A stretch of 64,000 nt of DNA from Echinometra lucunter (GCA_029962745.1 CM057171.1:522472-586471), one strand, 5' to 3'. Counted from the first letter of the stretch, positions 46,901-60,653 are shown. Numbers and translations are program-made. Notes: generated from the letters alone by a model not told the origin.

Positions 46901-47591
46901 TCCTTGATATTACACGTAAATGAATGGCAGATGGCAACACCTGAAGTCGAAAATAAAGAATGCATGGAGGGAGAAAGGTCCATGAAGCAAAACGTCGCAG
47001 CCTTGGAAATATTCGTTTGCCTTTTGTAGGTCAAAATGCGAAAAGAAATAAGATTCATGCTTTATGTTTACAATATGCATTTTTCATTTTCAGAAATGGC
47101 GTTGCTTGTTTAATGTTTGATCTATATTATCATTATTATTGTTATTATTATTATTTTTTTATTATTTTGTTTGGAGTCACTGATAGAGATGTGCAAGTGT
47201 TCCACAATACCAGGGTTTGCCCTACACTTTTAGAAATAACAATGAATTGTGTATTAATGAGTTTTTATGGTGTTGAATCTCTCTAAATCAGAACTCCATT
47301 CAACGTCCTGTCCTAGGAACGCAGGTGTGTACGCTGTAACCTGAAGTTTGACTATTTATTGAATAGGGGACTGATATAATATAAGCACATTGTAGTGTCT
47401 TTTCTACACTGCACTAAAAATCTTTGACTTCTTTTTTTGTTCTTAGGAACATTCCAGCAGGGGAGAAGATCACAAAGGAGATTTCATTTAAAGCCAGAGG
47501 CCGAGGTAAAAAGGATGTCCTTGTTGAGTTCGACTCTCAATACCTGAAAGATGTCACAGGATCAGTGGTCGTCGATGTCCGGGAAGTGTGA
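40370..47591 (+). CDS. Transglutaminase B, putatively N-myristoylated
   Basis: Tandem paralogue of transglutaminase A with the same predicted chemistry. Exons: 40370-40900, 41223-41388, 41756-41871, 42141-42482, 42891-43054, 43251-43531, 43863-43935, 44296-44492, 44836-45060, 45735-45889, 46587-46780, 47447-47591. They sum to 2589 bp in one frame (862 residues). Residues 1-177 are an extension starting MGSGSSKG, acidic and then Pro/Ala-rich, ending [12 protein letters not shown]. The beta-sandwich carries LIVRRGQVF. The core has [17 protein letters not shown] (Cys444), [10 protein letters not shown] (His502) and AVDSTPQE (Asp525). The Ca2+ region is FVFAEVNAD and [13 protein letters not shown]-terminal barrels end [11 protein letters not shown] 40370 is preferred because it exposes Gly2 of the myristoylation motif. 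Several exon lengths (166, 73, 155) equal those of gene A. Confidence 0.94.
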
Positions 47592-47825
47592 ATCTTCTTG
47601 GAGTTTGTCTTTCTCGAAATCATTTGAAGAACCACGTTGTTGCTGTTAATAACATTATTATTTTCATTATTGCAACTGGTATGATTCTTGACATTCCGTT
47701 CTTGAGATCATTTTAATGGTTCATTCACTTATATATTACGGCCGCAAACCTCCGTGGCAAAAACCCCACAGTTTTTTAGGAGTTCACTTACGGCACTGAG
47801 ATACGCAGTACACGTCAGTACCATA

Positions 47826-48247
47826 TGGAAGGCCATCCCTGCCATTAACGCTAGCTAGCTGACGTATGCTCCAGCAATCTTGCGTATGCTCCAGCAACCT
47901 TACGTATGCTCGAACAACCTTAGATGAGCTTATTTTTAACCTTACGTGAGCTTATTTGACCAATCACTGCGCTCGATTTAGGTGCTAAGCACGCATATGA
48001 TCATACGTCAGCTTGTAGCATACGTATGGTACTTCGGGAGTTGAGCACGCGATTGCTAATATCACACGTCAGCTTATAGCACACGTATGCTCAGTAGAAT
48101 ACCATGCGTATGCTATAACCTGACGTGTGATAATAGCATTCGCAAGCTAAACACCCGAATCGAGCTCGCTGATTGGTCAATTAGCTCACGTAAGGTTGCT
48201 GGAGCATACGTCAGCTAGCTGGCGTTAATGGCAGGGATGGCCTTCCA
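47826..48247. mobile_element. 422-bp inverted-repeat element flanked by TA
   Basis: Terminal inverted repeats of about 50 bp: TGGAAGGCCATCCCTGCCAT on the left and its complement on the right, continuing through TTAACGC.AGCTAGCTGACGTATGCTCC. TA lies at 47824-47825 and 48248-48249. The interior holds further inverted GCATACGT/ACGTATGC motifs. Confidence 0.85.
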
Positions 48248-48498
48248 TAGAGCGTGAACCATAGGCGTGAACTAATAATATTATCAAGGAAGAGTTTTGG
48301 CGAATACTCGTGATGTCATATTTTGCGCTTACTTTATAAGAATTTGATTGGTCCACAACTTTGGGAATTTACTGCGGGGGGTTGCCACTGTGTATATGTG
48401 AACGAGCTAAGTGAGGCATTCTTCTATTTTACTTTGATAATAATGATCGACAAACAACTCTATCAGTATCATCACCATTGAAATCCATAGCCACCAAT

Positions 48499-48522
48499 AA
48501 TTATCATCATCATCATCATCAA

Positions 48523-48557
<35 letters not shown>

Positions 48558-48667
48558 ATATCACCATCATCATCATCATCATCAACATCAACATCTTCAT
48601 CATCATCATCATCTTCATCATCATCATCATCATCATCAATATCATCATCATCAACATCATCATCATC

Positions 48668-48698
<31 letters not shown>

Positions 48699-49033
48699 AT
48701 ATCATCATCATCATCATCATCATCAATATCATCATCATCATCATCATCATCAATATCATCATCATCATCATCATCATCATCAATATCATCATCATCATCA
48801 TCATCATCAATATCATCATCAACATCATCATCATCATCTTCATCATCATCATCAACATCATCATCATCATCTTCATCATCATCATCACATCATCAATATC
48901 ATGATCATCATCATCATCATCATCAACAATATCATCATCATCATCATTAATATATCATCATCATCATCATCATCATCATCAATATCATGATCATCCTCAT
49001 CATCATCATCAATATCATCATCATCATTAATAT

Positions 49034-49067
<34 letters not shown>

Positions 49068-49107
49068 ATATCATCATCATCAATATCATCATCATCATCA
49101 TTAATAT

Positions 49108-49150
<43 letters not shown>

Positions 49151-49195
49151 ATATCATCATCATCAACATCTTCATCTTCATCACATCATCATCAC
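48499..49195. repeat. (ATC)n microsatellite, about 700 bp
   Basis: Almost pure ATC repeat with AAT, CAA and CTT interruptions. Apparent ORFs of His or Met runs are artefacts. Confidence 0.96.
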
Positions 49196-49499
49196 TGTCC
49201 TCCTCTTTGTTCATTATTTCTCCCATTGAACAAAAATCCTTTTACTAAAAGATTTGGGCACGTACACCCATCTCCTTTCGTTTTGTAGAGATTGTTTAAA
49301 TTCGTTTGTGAGTAACTCCAATATAAAATAAATTTGTAGTATACTTGTATTAAAGAGAACTGTTGCTGGGCTAATATAAAGCGCCAGGGCCGTCCTTGGA
49401 TAATAATTATATAACTATTATTAGTATTCATGTGTGTGTATCATGAATATACTGTACATAAGATTTCAATTATTATTTTCTGTATTTTTCGCATTTGAG

Positions 49500-49647
49500 A
49501 GCCCCGTTTCATAAAACTTTCTATCAGTAATAACTGCCACATTTCTGTGACAAATTTGATATCAGACAATCAGATGCAATGATTTCAGTTGCTTATAACA
49601 GTTATTGCAACTTGTTATTGATAACCAGATTTATGAAATGCGGCCCA
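49500..49647. mobile_element. GTTTCAT-family hairpin element, copy 3 (family A)
   Basis: Ends GCCCCGTTTCATAAAACTTT and TTTATGAAATGCGGCCC. The body is co-linear with copies at 25157 and 58353. Confidence 0.73.
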
Positions 49648-50732
49648 GAAATGTTACTCTATTATCTTGTTATTTTTCAAGCTCTGTTAAGTACAAGTAA
49701 TTCCGATGCTTTAAAGCTGTGATCCAAGTTTAAGTGCCAATAAATATAAAGCAGTAAACCAAATCAGTTTTCAATTGTAATAAGCCAAGTCTCATGCTTC
49801 TGGTAACATTAAGTATTATACTTTGATAAAAAGTACATGCATGTGGTAAAATTTGCTCTCGTTTACCTTGATATAGAAAATAGAAAAAAGGCATTATTTC
49901 TTGAATGCGTGTGGTTCAAGATTTGTCCTTATTATCTTCTTTAATATAGTTTGAAAATTCTTATTTGTGTATTTTATTATTCCATTCATGCTTTGAGTCT
50001 GTACATCTTGAATAGTTTGCATTTGTAAATATTTGTATTTAAGATTTTTTTTAAAAGAATGAATGTTAAAACATAGAAACATTTGAAATTATAGGTACAG
50101 AATAAAGAGCATGGCAGTAGTCTTCAAATAGCCAGTGTGTATGGTTTCATCATTTTAAGGGCTCCATGTGAATTTTAAATCGATTTTGTAAGATTTGTTA
50201 AAAAAAACCCTATAAATCACATTCATATATTGAAAGCATCTAAAATTCAAAGGATCATTAAAACATTTTCTAAAGAAATGAAATACTGAAGGTTTTTATT
50301 ACATGCATCATAACATTTAATTTAAACATACAAAACTGTCATCGAAAGCATAAAGTAGTTATTAAAAAGTACACAACATGTTGAATAATATTAATTTTAC
50401 TCCATACCATTCTATTCTGGACAAAACATTACGAAAATAGGAAAGAAATGAAATAATAAACGGAAAAGAAAAACACGAACATCAAAAATATTTTATATCA
50501 CAATAATAATCACCATCTACAAAATATGCGTGCATCTGTCCGCCTCACCATCTGTCTACAAGATCTAACTTACATCCCAATCTATCTACAGATCTATCAG
50601 TTCTATCTACAATTCAAGCTATTCATGTGTCTTATGTACTATTCTTCAGTGTTCTTTGAGGGGAGGGGGATATTGACGTATTTACCTCCGGAATGCAATT
50701 ACGTCACTGTCACAAAGATGACATTACACATT

Positions 50733-50853
50733 CACATTTTACTGCTACTACTACTGCTACTACTGTTACTAATACTGCTACTGCTGCTGCTGCTGCTGTT
50801 GATGCTACAACTTCTACTACTACTAAATACTAGTACTACTACTACTACTACTG

Positions 50854-50886
<33 letters not shown>

Positions 50887-50890
50887 TACT
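50733..50890. repeat. (CTA)n microsatellite
   Basis: Mixed CTA/CTG trinucleotide repeat, about 160 bp. Confidence 0.9.
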
Positions 50891-51010
50891 ACTACACATT
50901 TACGTGAAAATTTGTAACTTGGGTCCCGATAACCGAACAAAAATACGACAAATCCCCCTTCTTACTTCGTCGTCAGTTATAATAATAATAATAATAATAT
51001 ATGCAATTTG

Positions 51011-51557
51011 TTAGGCGCCATATCCATCTCGTAAGAGATGCTCAAGGCGCACAAGTGAAGGGGGGGGGGCAAACAAAATTACAAGTAACAGAAAATCTTG
51101 ATAAATTGAGTTAAATAGGTAAGTTTTTAGCTTAATCTTAAATGTTTCCACACGCTTGCTATCCCGGATCTCTCGTGGGAGGGAATTCCATAGTGATGGC
51201 CCCGCATGGATGAATGCCCTTTCCCCCCACTTTGTTTTACATTTTGGAACTGTAAGAAGACCAGAGTCACTGGAGCGTAGAAGCCTAGATGGTAAGTAGG
51301 TGTGAATAAGAGCATAGCTGTACTGTGGAGCAGAGCCATGAACTGAGTGATATACCAGTAAAAGGATTTTGAATTTGACACGCTCACTCATGGGCAACCA
51401 ATGTAAAGATTTAAGAACAGGCATGATATGGGTAAATTTGTTACGAAGGGTCACTATACGAGCAGCAGAATTCTGTAGTTTTTGCAAACGAGTAATTTGG
51501 GACTGGGGTAGATTAAATAAAAGTGCATTGCCGAAATCAAGACGAGATGAGATGAGA
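51011..51557 (-). mobile_element. 5'-truncated CR1/L2-like LINE, C-terminal part
   Basis: The minus-strand frame reads LQKLQNSAARIVTLRN, ITPVL-type KSLHWLPMSERVKFKILLL, LRSSDSGLLTVPK and WGERAFIHAGPSLWNSLP, the standard C-terminal block of CR1/L2 LINE proteins. It ends in a stop near 51050 and a GGCGCC..ATATTATTATTATTA tail reaching 50985. The 5' break is at a TCTCATCTCATC run near 51550. Confidence 0.85.
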
Positions 51558-51854
51558 TGAGATCAGTTAGGAGAATTAAACATTTGTGGGTTTTTTATCC
51601 ATTTATAATCGAAGATTTTGGAGAATACAATGAGACATAGATATGAACACAGCAAATACAAAATAATATGGAAATCGACAAGAATGACTAAGCCCCTCAA
51701 GAAGCACACAAGAAAATACAAATACCACACTGTTAATACACTCCTGTGAAGTATACTACTAACGCTAACCCTAACCCTAACCCTTAGCAGTAACTACTCC
51801 TACTATTAATGAACTATATACATTACTTCTATGCTTATTCTTCTTAATATCCTC

Positions 51855-52311
<457 letters not shown>

Positions 52312-52683
52312 CCTATATACTACTGGCAAGAAGTTTGTGTAAACAAAATATTACCGAAATATAATTGATTATTTTATCATGCCTTAAAATTTGAGGTCCG
52401 ATCCAGGTTTCGTGCAGATTTGTCATTACAGTGCTAGAACATTGAGAAGGAATTAATTTATTGCATAAAAATGATACTCCCCCGAGAAACACCTTACCTC
52501 TTCCTAAACTGTTGTGCTAATGCATATTCTAACACTCGAGAAATAAAGGTAAATTTGAGAAAGGAAGTTCATCTTGAATATATATAAAAGGGACTGCTGT
52601 ATAAATGTCTCTTGATACTATAGTGAATTGCCAGCATGTTTCAAATCAAATATCATCGAAACAGCATACTAAATTTTCCTGTC

Positions 52684-55600
52684 TCAGTAACCCGCGGGTT
52701 TCCCGCCCTTTCTTGGGTCTGAATACGCTAGAATTTCGTCGTCTGCTCGCAAAATAGCCTGGATAACACCAAATAAGGTTTTCTGCTCAGTTAAGTCATG
52801 TCCCATCTCTGTAAGTTCGTCGAGTATGTCCTAAAGTAGAAGAAAATTTAATTAAAAGAGATTTACAATACTGACAAATATATACAGGTATTAAAATGCT
52901 AATAAATGAATTTTAAAAAACACATAAATATCAGAGTATGAAAAAAATAAGTTTATAGTAGAAATGTTGTTTGTTGCTTTGAAACTGAAACATTGAACAA
53001 TATCATCAAAATTATGAATATATTCGTTGAATAGCTTATAGATACAGAACCCGTGACTAGAGTGAAATGAAGAGAAATATCATCATGTAATAGAATAGTA
53101 GACTAATCAACAGTCGTTTTAGGCAAACGACGTCCATTTCCCAGTTCCTAAATTATCGTGTAAGTTGTACGAATGAATTAAACAAGCAAAAGCAAGCAAA
53201 GATTTTTATACTTACTAATAGTGACGTATAACTGTATCATAAGTTGTGTACAGCCTCATTTTTCACAAAAGCATACTTCATATTCGTAACATATAAAACG
53301 TCATAATAACCTCAAAATGAGGGATAACTGTCCGAATATTTTTGTTTCGAATCTCTTCCGCCTCACACACCTATACAGATAACTCAACAATAGATTTGAT
53401 ATTCAGATTTTTTTTTTTCTGATTTTGCTTTATACATACATTCTTCTCGTCCAAACAGCCGGTAAGAATATTAAAATGACTGAACTGAAAAGTGAGGTGT
53501 CGTTTGGTGTTATTAAGTTCATCTGGGGAGCGTTTCATGAAAGGACTTGTCGGATGTTTTATCCGACAAAGTCTGTTTTATCCGACAGTTGCCATAGTAA
53601 CGATGCTTCTCCGCCAATCAAAATCAAGGAAAGATGTCAGATCTGACAGCTTGTCAGACATCAAATGTTGATGAAACGCTCCCCTGAAAACGAAATGAGC
53701 TGAGGATCATCGTCAAACTATTCACTAAATATTACCTACCTGATCGAAACCAGCCTCATACAGTTCAACTATATCAGGTCTAAGTTCTGCATGTATAAGT
53801 TTGTTATCTATCGCTTGCGAGAGGGGTACCTCACCTAGCAGCGTACTGATAACAACCTGAAGGATTATGAAGGAAAAGACGAAGAGGATTTTTTTTAATG
53901 ATAAAACTACAATTATTTATTAACAACTATTGAAGCTCTCTTTGATTAAATGGTATTGATATGAAGGTCCAATAAAAAAAAAATATACCGATTTCTTCCG
54001 AAGAGAGTATCTCCCGGACAACTAGAATGAAGAATGTAGCACGTGCATGATTTGGGCATGGTAGGTGGTGCAAAAAAAAAAATGCTTTTGTATATAATTT
54101 TCTTCGGTGGTCTTTGTTCGTGGAAGGAATTATTCCAAGGAGGCGTTGTCGTGGGAGGAATTAGAAACCCAGGGACGTGGGGGCGGAAGAGGTATCTAGA
54201 TCTTGGGGTTACCTGTGGGGTTACTTCTTTTTAACAATACTGATCAACAATGCATAACAATGGAGGCATAATAATAGCCTATGAGAAAATGGCTGGTGAA
54301 TGCGGGACATGAAGAAGATATCGTAAACAAAAAGAAGGTGTTGTCTAAGGTAAGCATCTTACAACTCTTACCCAAGCATTCATGGTGATAATTTTCTTAC
54401 TTCCCGCGCTTCCCTCGACCAGTTTGACGCGGCCTTCTCTGTCGATGACGATCGCGCCACACATAGACGACAGAGGGCGCTTTCCTGGGCGAACATAGTT
54501 GGGCGAGGTTGAATCGTAGCTGAAATCAGCCATATCGTTGTTGTAAATGATTCCAGTTGAGGGGGATCGGATCTTGCTACCAAACCTGTCGGTAGGGGGA
54601 GAAGAATTATACAAAACTTTGTGAAATGTTTTGTTTCTCAGAAGATAATGATGCAAACATTTTTCACACATATAGAACTCAAATGCTTTCCACCTTCATG
54701 CTCGTTACACAGGAGGCGTCATTTTTCTTTCATCAAAGCTCATTTTTACATCGTTTTGTTTTCATTAAACCGCATGTACAGTTTTGGAATGTTTGGTAGA
54801 TGAAACCATGCTATTGGCTAAACAGTCTCATATTATACACATTATACGCATTATACGCATATGAAAAAGGGAAACTCATTCCCCCCCCCCCCCCCCCCCC
54901 CCCCCCCCACCACCTCACGGATCCACCACTTATCATTGTACCTAAAACCTGTGCTCATAACACCCTCTATATACATGCTGATAAAAGTTAATTTTGAAAG
55001 GATTAGGGCAATTCCATGGTAACTGACGCTACCAAGATAGCGTACTAGTGGTATTGTTTATATTGTAGTTTTGTGAATGACACTTGCTTCGGCTTTTAAT
55101 TACTATAGATATTAGATAAATAAGATGATAATAGGGAAGAAACACATGGACAGTTTTTATCTCAAACTGCATTTCTTATCACACAGCAAGCGAAAATGTG
55201 TCGGTAATTGATGTTACGCTAAAAGGACATGGAAAATGATGGTGTAGAATCAAATTTATATATCTCATGTCTCAGACTTGTAAGGATTATGTAATTCATT
55301 TGACATTACACCTAGGTTCCTGGGAAGAGATATGTAAAATAATGAGCAGTTTGAATAATGTGTGTGAGTGCCATGAAAAATTTCTGAAGACATGTTGGTA
55401 ACTGACGTTACGTAACTAATGTTACACTTAAATTCAACGTAGGTTTTGTACTCATGAACTACCCAGAATCTGTTAAAATAATCCATTAAAATCAATTAGA
55501 ACCTCTCAGAAAAAAATCTGAGAGAAATGACTAAATATAAGAATAAGAGGCATTTAAAGCACATTTCCCTGACCACAGACCCATATTTGCAAATTTTCGT

Positions 55601-58600
55601 TTGTTTATTTTTAAAAAAAATTCTTAAATATTTATTTGAAACAAAAAGAAGACCCCGTGGTAATTTTAGATTTTCATTTGGCATTAACAGGGTACAGTGC
55701 TATTTAAAATTTTGAGCTTTGTGTCCCATTATGTTGTGGAATTGCCCTTTAATTACCTGTAGTTGACCGACGTAGTACAGGTTACAGCGTCCCCATTGGC
55801 TGCTAGTACGTTCACGTGACTTGTACCGCCGAGGGTAGTAGTTATTTGAGGTATGACGTTGTAATAGCTGGAGTTGGTGGAGTACACACGATCTTTGGGG
55901 ATGGATGCCGCTATTTCACGGGCGTAATTAACAGATGATAAAGCCTCCAAAGCCTGCAAAAGGTATTTTTTTCACAATAAAATACCTTCAATATTAGACA
56001 ACTAATTCAGATTACAAAGTATCATCAATCTGGGTGCCAAGTCGGGATCCCTTGTCACATGCCAACAATTTTCCGATGACTGAGCAGAAAAGAGGGGGTT
56101 TCTAAACATTATCTGCCCAAAATTCTTTTCCTACACATCATATCAAGCAAACATAAGCACACACACACGCACACACACCCACATACACACATACACACAC
56201 ACGAAAAAAAAAAACTATAGCTCCCACATTTCCCAAGCCCTCCTCCATTCCGAAAGTTAAGACAACGTTCCTAAGGATATTAAAGTGAGCCACTGATTCA
56301 CCAGCACTCCCCTCCCTCATCTTCACACCCCCACACCCCCCAAGTTTCAGGACGTTTTTCATTATTATTTTTATTGGGGAAAAACGATTTTATGCAAACT
56401 GGGGAGACATTTGCCTCACTAGACTAACCTGTAGTACACCAGGTGTGTCTTCATCACCAAGTCTGCTCCTGAGTCCGAAAGCAAATCGGCTGGCTTCTAA
56501 GAATCGGTGATAGGTTCGAACCACGTTTGGACCAGGTTGGAAGTCTTCACGTGTTAAATTAAAGGCTGTACGGATAACAAAATAATTATCAGTATTAGTT
56601 TTACCGGTTGTACTGCAAATGCTCAAGGAAATTTCATAAACCAATCTCCAATCCTGGATCAAAGATTATACTTCATCCTAGCCATAATTCTAAACCACAC
56701 TCATGACACAATTACCCGGACCATAGGCCCATATCTTTGACCTGTTGACGACATAAAACCCAGAGTAATTGTCAGCAGAACATTATGTTGGAGCTCTATT
56801 TTACTCTACTGGAGGACACGGATGATAGTTTGGTACTAAACCACTACGGAGCAACATTGCAATACACAAAATTTATGGGGGAAATAGGGGTTAATTAAAC
56901 TTTGTAGTATGAAGACGAACTTACCAAAATTGCCTTCGTTATTTATTGAAGAAGGGCAAAGTTTTCAGGGTTAAGAATGCTTGAAATTGATGAGGTCTTG
57001 CCTCCAAGTCTCACATCCCTTTCCTCATTTTATAAATCTTCTTGATATTCTTTTGGAGCAATTAAAAGGGAGAAAGTCTATGGTGGACTCAAGAAAACTA
57101 AAATGTTCTTGCCTGACATAACATTGACGATGAACTGTAATACTGGACCACCTGACGGCTCTCTGGGTACTAGCATGGTCATACCACCGGGCAGCTGAGA
57201 TCTTAATACTTCACCAGTTCGCGTTGAGTAGGTGCTCAAATCTTCTAAAGCTAAGATACCACCTAAAAAAATGAAAAATGGAACAGAACTTATTAATCAT
57301 GATCGAGTTTGAAGCATACAATTCTTTCAAGAATGAAACACGTTAACAGGTTAACAATCTTTGAACAGTTTCTGGCATTATGGTGCTATTATTACAGGTT
57401 TACATTTAGCAAAAGTGTAAAATAAAAGCATCTATTAATGCTCTAAGCTCCAGAAGTCGGCATACTTTGTCGGCAGTAACAATATACGCCATCAATTTTC
57501 CACGACTTTATGCCGTAACACAAACGGTTTTTAAATAAAATGGGACGAAAGTATTAAGACCTACCTAACTCCTCCACTTCGTCAATCATTTTTTGTGCCG
57601 TAGCTCCACTATAAAATTCGTCTGACCCGTTTATAGAGATAGCTCGCATGGTATTTGCCAGTGCGATGTTCTGGACGAGATCTCCCTCGCGTTTGTGGCT
57701 CCCATCTTCATTAACGTAGATATCCCTTAAGAATAATTATGAAAGAGTTTGAAGTGGAGCATTGCCATGATTAGTTATTACGTATAGGTATTACTCCAAG
57801 CGATGACATTACTTAACTCACAATGAATGGTAATGATTTTTGAAAAAAAATAACAAGTTTATCATCACAAAAGCAAAATTTGAATATACAGTAATAATAT
57901 AGTACTTGGTTCTTGCGTAGCCATGATAGCGTATGTCGAAATGTTTGTCAGTAATTTAAAAAACAAAAAACAAATTTGTATTCGTGCCCAGCATGCCCAG
58001 CTCAACCTCGCTGCACTAAAGAAAGGTGTTGAGGCTGCAAAGATGTAATTCCTACCGATACTCATTTACTTCACCTGGATCGAGTGTGGTAAATGTACAT
58101 TAATGGTGCCCTGCCGGGGTTCGACCCGAGACTTTTGCATCGCCAGACACGTATTTAAACCGCTCAACCTCGACACAAACATGACATACGACGACCCCAA
58201 CACAACCCACTTGCTTCTATGGAACCTTGCCTTCTTCCATCACAATTTTTGTCAATTTCAAAATTGTTTGATGATGAGAAGAAAATAAAAGTGGTTTGAA
58301 CCTAAAATCTGAAAATCTACATCGACAACATACAAAACAATTAAATCGACTAGGGCCCGTTTCATAAAACTTATCAGTAACAACTGCCACATTTCTATGA
58401 CAAATTTGCTTTCAGCCAATCAGATGTAAGAATTTCACTAGCTTATAACAGTTATTGCAACTTGTTATTGATAACAAGTATTATGAAACAGGGCCCTGAC
58501 CCACATACCACGCGCCCTCATATTCATTCAATGGCTTCCTTGCTTCCATCTTCATGAGTGTATCCTCGAGATGAGCCGTGGTCCTGTAGCCCTTCTCTGC

Positions 58601-60653
58601 GAGTTCGATGACCGGTGTGAACAGCTCCTCCCACGGTAGCTTGCCATACTTCTGATGAGCGTCCCACAGGCCGCGTACCTCGCCGGGAACAGCCGTCGAG
58701 TTGATACCTGTAACAAATGGTCAAGTCTCGGTTTCAGCCCTTGGTTAATTGGTTCTTCTTTGAGGGATGCATAAAACTATTATATTTTCTTAAGTTTTGA
58801 ATGACCTGAACGAACAGGTCCTCTCAGAGTAGCTTGCCATAATTTTCATGAGCGTCGCATAGGCATGATAGGCTAAGCATCTCTCCTGGAAAAGCCGTTG
58901 AATTGATCCCGAAAAGAATTGGACGAATTTCGTTTTATTTCTTTATTATTTGGTTTTCTTCGCTGACCAGTGCACAGTGCAGTTTACCTTCCTTTTTATT
59001 TATTTTTTTTTAATTTTTATAGATGCTTAATGATCTCATGATTCCAGAGAGGTTGCTATTCAACATACATGTACGTGAATAGTAATGAGGATGTCTCTCT
59101 CCCCGGCTCTTTCACTCCCCTTCTCTCGCTCTCGGTCTTTCCCCATCCCTCTCCCTCCCCCTTCCCCACCGTCTCCATCCCCTTTTCTCTACACCCCACG
59201 ATATTCACCCCTACCCTTCATTCTTTCTCCCTATCTACTCCCCCCTCCCCCCCCCCCCCCCCCCCCCAATGAAATGACAGAACAATCAGAAGGGAAGTTG
59301 GCAGAGAAAGTTACATCCCCGGAAGTTGCTTCTGATTGGTCAGGTTTTTTTTCACGGATCTCTAAACAGTTCCCTTACACGGAGACTTGAATGCAAATGT
59401 ATCAGAGCTACCTCTTCCAAATCGTTATATGAGGCAGATGAAATCATTTAAGATTAAGAAAACATAGATGGTGTGGCTGTTTAGCGGTCAATGCCGACAT
59501 TCAGCAGGTTTAGCATAGTTTAAAATGATAAAGAATTTATCAGAATGGTATGAAAAATCTTATTAGCCCAGTAATACAAATGGCATTATGAAGCTATGAG
59601 TTTTGTGATGGTAATCTTCAAATGAAAATGGAAATTCTAGATTTTGATGAAAATTACCGGTAGATCCCGAGGCGAGCCTAGCAGCCACGTATGCCTCATT
59701 GGCCGCTAATGGGGCCGTCTCTCTGGCGTCGATAAAGTGTGGCGTTCCGCTGGCTGCGTCGTAAATGACCATGAAGAAACCCCCGCCGAGTCCCGAACTC
59801 TGCGCGTTTACCAGACCGATACAGAGCAGGCTAGTGATGGCTGCATCCACCGCCGAGCCTCCCCGTTGGAGGATATCCCTGCGTGTAAGAGAGAGAAGAG
59901 GAGTTGGCGAAAATGATTGTTGCTTTTTTTTTTTTTCTTGGCAACGTATTTCATAAGATTCTCACAAATTTGGTTTCTAAGTCTAAGAGTGTAGTTATTC
60001 TTAGATTTGCACAGACTGAAAAAAAAAATCGCTTCAACTATTTCAATTTATAGTAGTATGTTGTCAGTTAAAGGTTTGCTTCTATCTCCCACTGGATTCG
60101 TCCAGTGAAGTTGGTGATTAATAAAGAAAGAAATGTGATTGAGATAACTTTATGGAGAAAGCGTGACCCCTTTTTTTCATTTCAGCACGACAAATTTCAT
60201 TGTAATTTTATCTCGAAGAGTTTGTTGTATTAGAATATGGATTGTGAGTGAAAAGTAATAAATTCTGTGATTCTCTTTTTTCCGGATTCCATGCTCAGAC
60301 ATGATCCTACGTCACTGCCCCCAGTTTGTTCATTTTAATCAGCGCCAGATTTATTATCATTTTTATTTATTTATTTATTTGTAAATTTAGAGAAAAAAAT
60401 CAATATTATCATAATTTCTACAATTATATGTCAAGTGATTCCATACTTTCCCATGACGGAGCAAACTTCAGCATCCGTCACGACAGCTGCTTGCTGATAC
60501 ACACTGGACTTGCCATCTCGATCGGTAGCGCCCTCTGACGACATTTTATGGTGAGCTTTTTGACTGCTCAACACAGCGACTACAATCGTGAATACAATAG
60601 CGACCAATAGTCCTACTGTGAGTATGATGCAACATTTCCATGAGCCACCGAAT
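52684..60653 (-). CDS. Gamma-glutamyltransferase (glutathione hydrolase), type II membrane protein
   Basis: Ectoenzyme that cleaves or transfers the gamma-glutamyl group of glutathione. Exons in coding order: 60653-60447, 59878-59658, 58707-58509, 57725-57565, 57262-57113, 56565-56429, 55953-55757, 54585-54372, 53856-53740, 52830-52684; 582 residues are visible and phases close throughout. The first exon encodes a hydrophobic anchor ([20 protein letters not shown]) after basic residues. Family landmarks follow: [40 protein letters not shown], the catalytic-Thr site [13 protein letters not shown], where the precursor autocleaves, [20 protein letters not shown], and the C-terminus [12 protein letters not shown]. 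The start codon lies upstream; a probable preceding exon is at 63918-64000. The intron after 57113 has a GC donor. The gene converges on transglutaminase B. Confidence 0.94.
53524..53686. mobile_element. GTTTCAT-type hairpin element (family B, copy 2)
   Basis: Reverse-complement relative of 37184-37346, with ends GGGAGCGTTTCATGAAAGG and GATGAAACGCTCCCC and the shared GTTGCCATAGTAACGATGCT block. It lies in the last intron of the gamma-glutamyltransferase. Confidence 0.76.
54881..54908. repeat. Poly-C tract in gamma-glutamyltransferase intron
   Basis: Roughly 28 consecutive C. A similar run occurs at 59243-59267 in another intron of the gene. The length is probably unreliable. Confidence 0.88.
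55757..55953 (-). CDS. Gamma-glutamyltransferase exon with autocleavage/nucleophile Thr
   Basis: Phase 0 to 2 exon, 197 bp. [20 protein letters not shown] contains the conserved Gly-Gly-Thr, whose Thr becomes the N-terminus of the small subunit and the nucleophile after self-cleavage. Upstream [14 protein letters not shown] corresponds to the segment before the cleavage site. Confidence 0.92.
58105..58170 (-). mobile_element. tRNA-like SINE head
   Basis: On the minus strand GGTTGAGCGGTTTAAATACG resembles a tRNA box A and GGGTCGAACCCCGGCAGGGC a box B with acceptor-like end. The anticodon arm does not pair well and sequence continues as a SINE body towards 57960, so a functional tRNA gene is unlikely. 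Confidence 0.5.
58353..58498. mobile_element. GTTTCAT-family hairpin element, copy 4 (family A)
   Basis: Ends GGGCCCGTTTCATAAAAC and TTATGAAACAGGGCCC. It ends 11 bp before the donor of the exon at 58509, so the element directly borders an exon. Confidence 0.76.

Noticed and set aside
48472..49229. His-, Met- and Ile-rich open frames
   Set aside because: Pure consequence of the ATC repeat; no start context, no splice context and no non-repetitive domain.
51765..51784. Telomere
   Set aside because: Only about three TAACCC units within other sequence; too short and internal.
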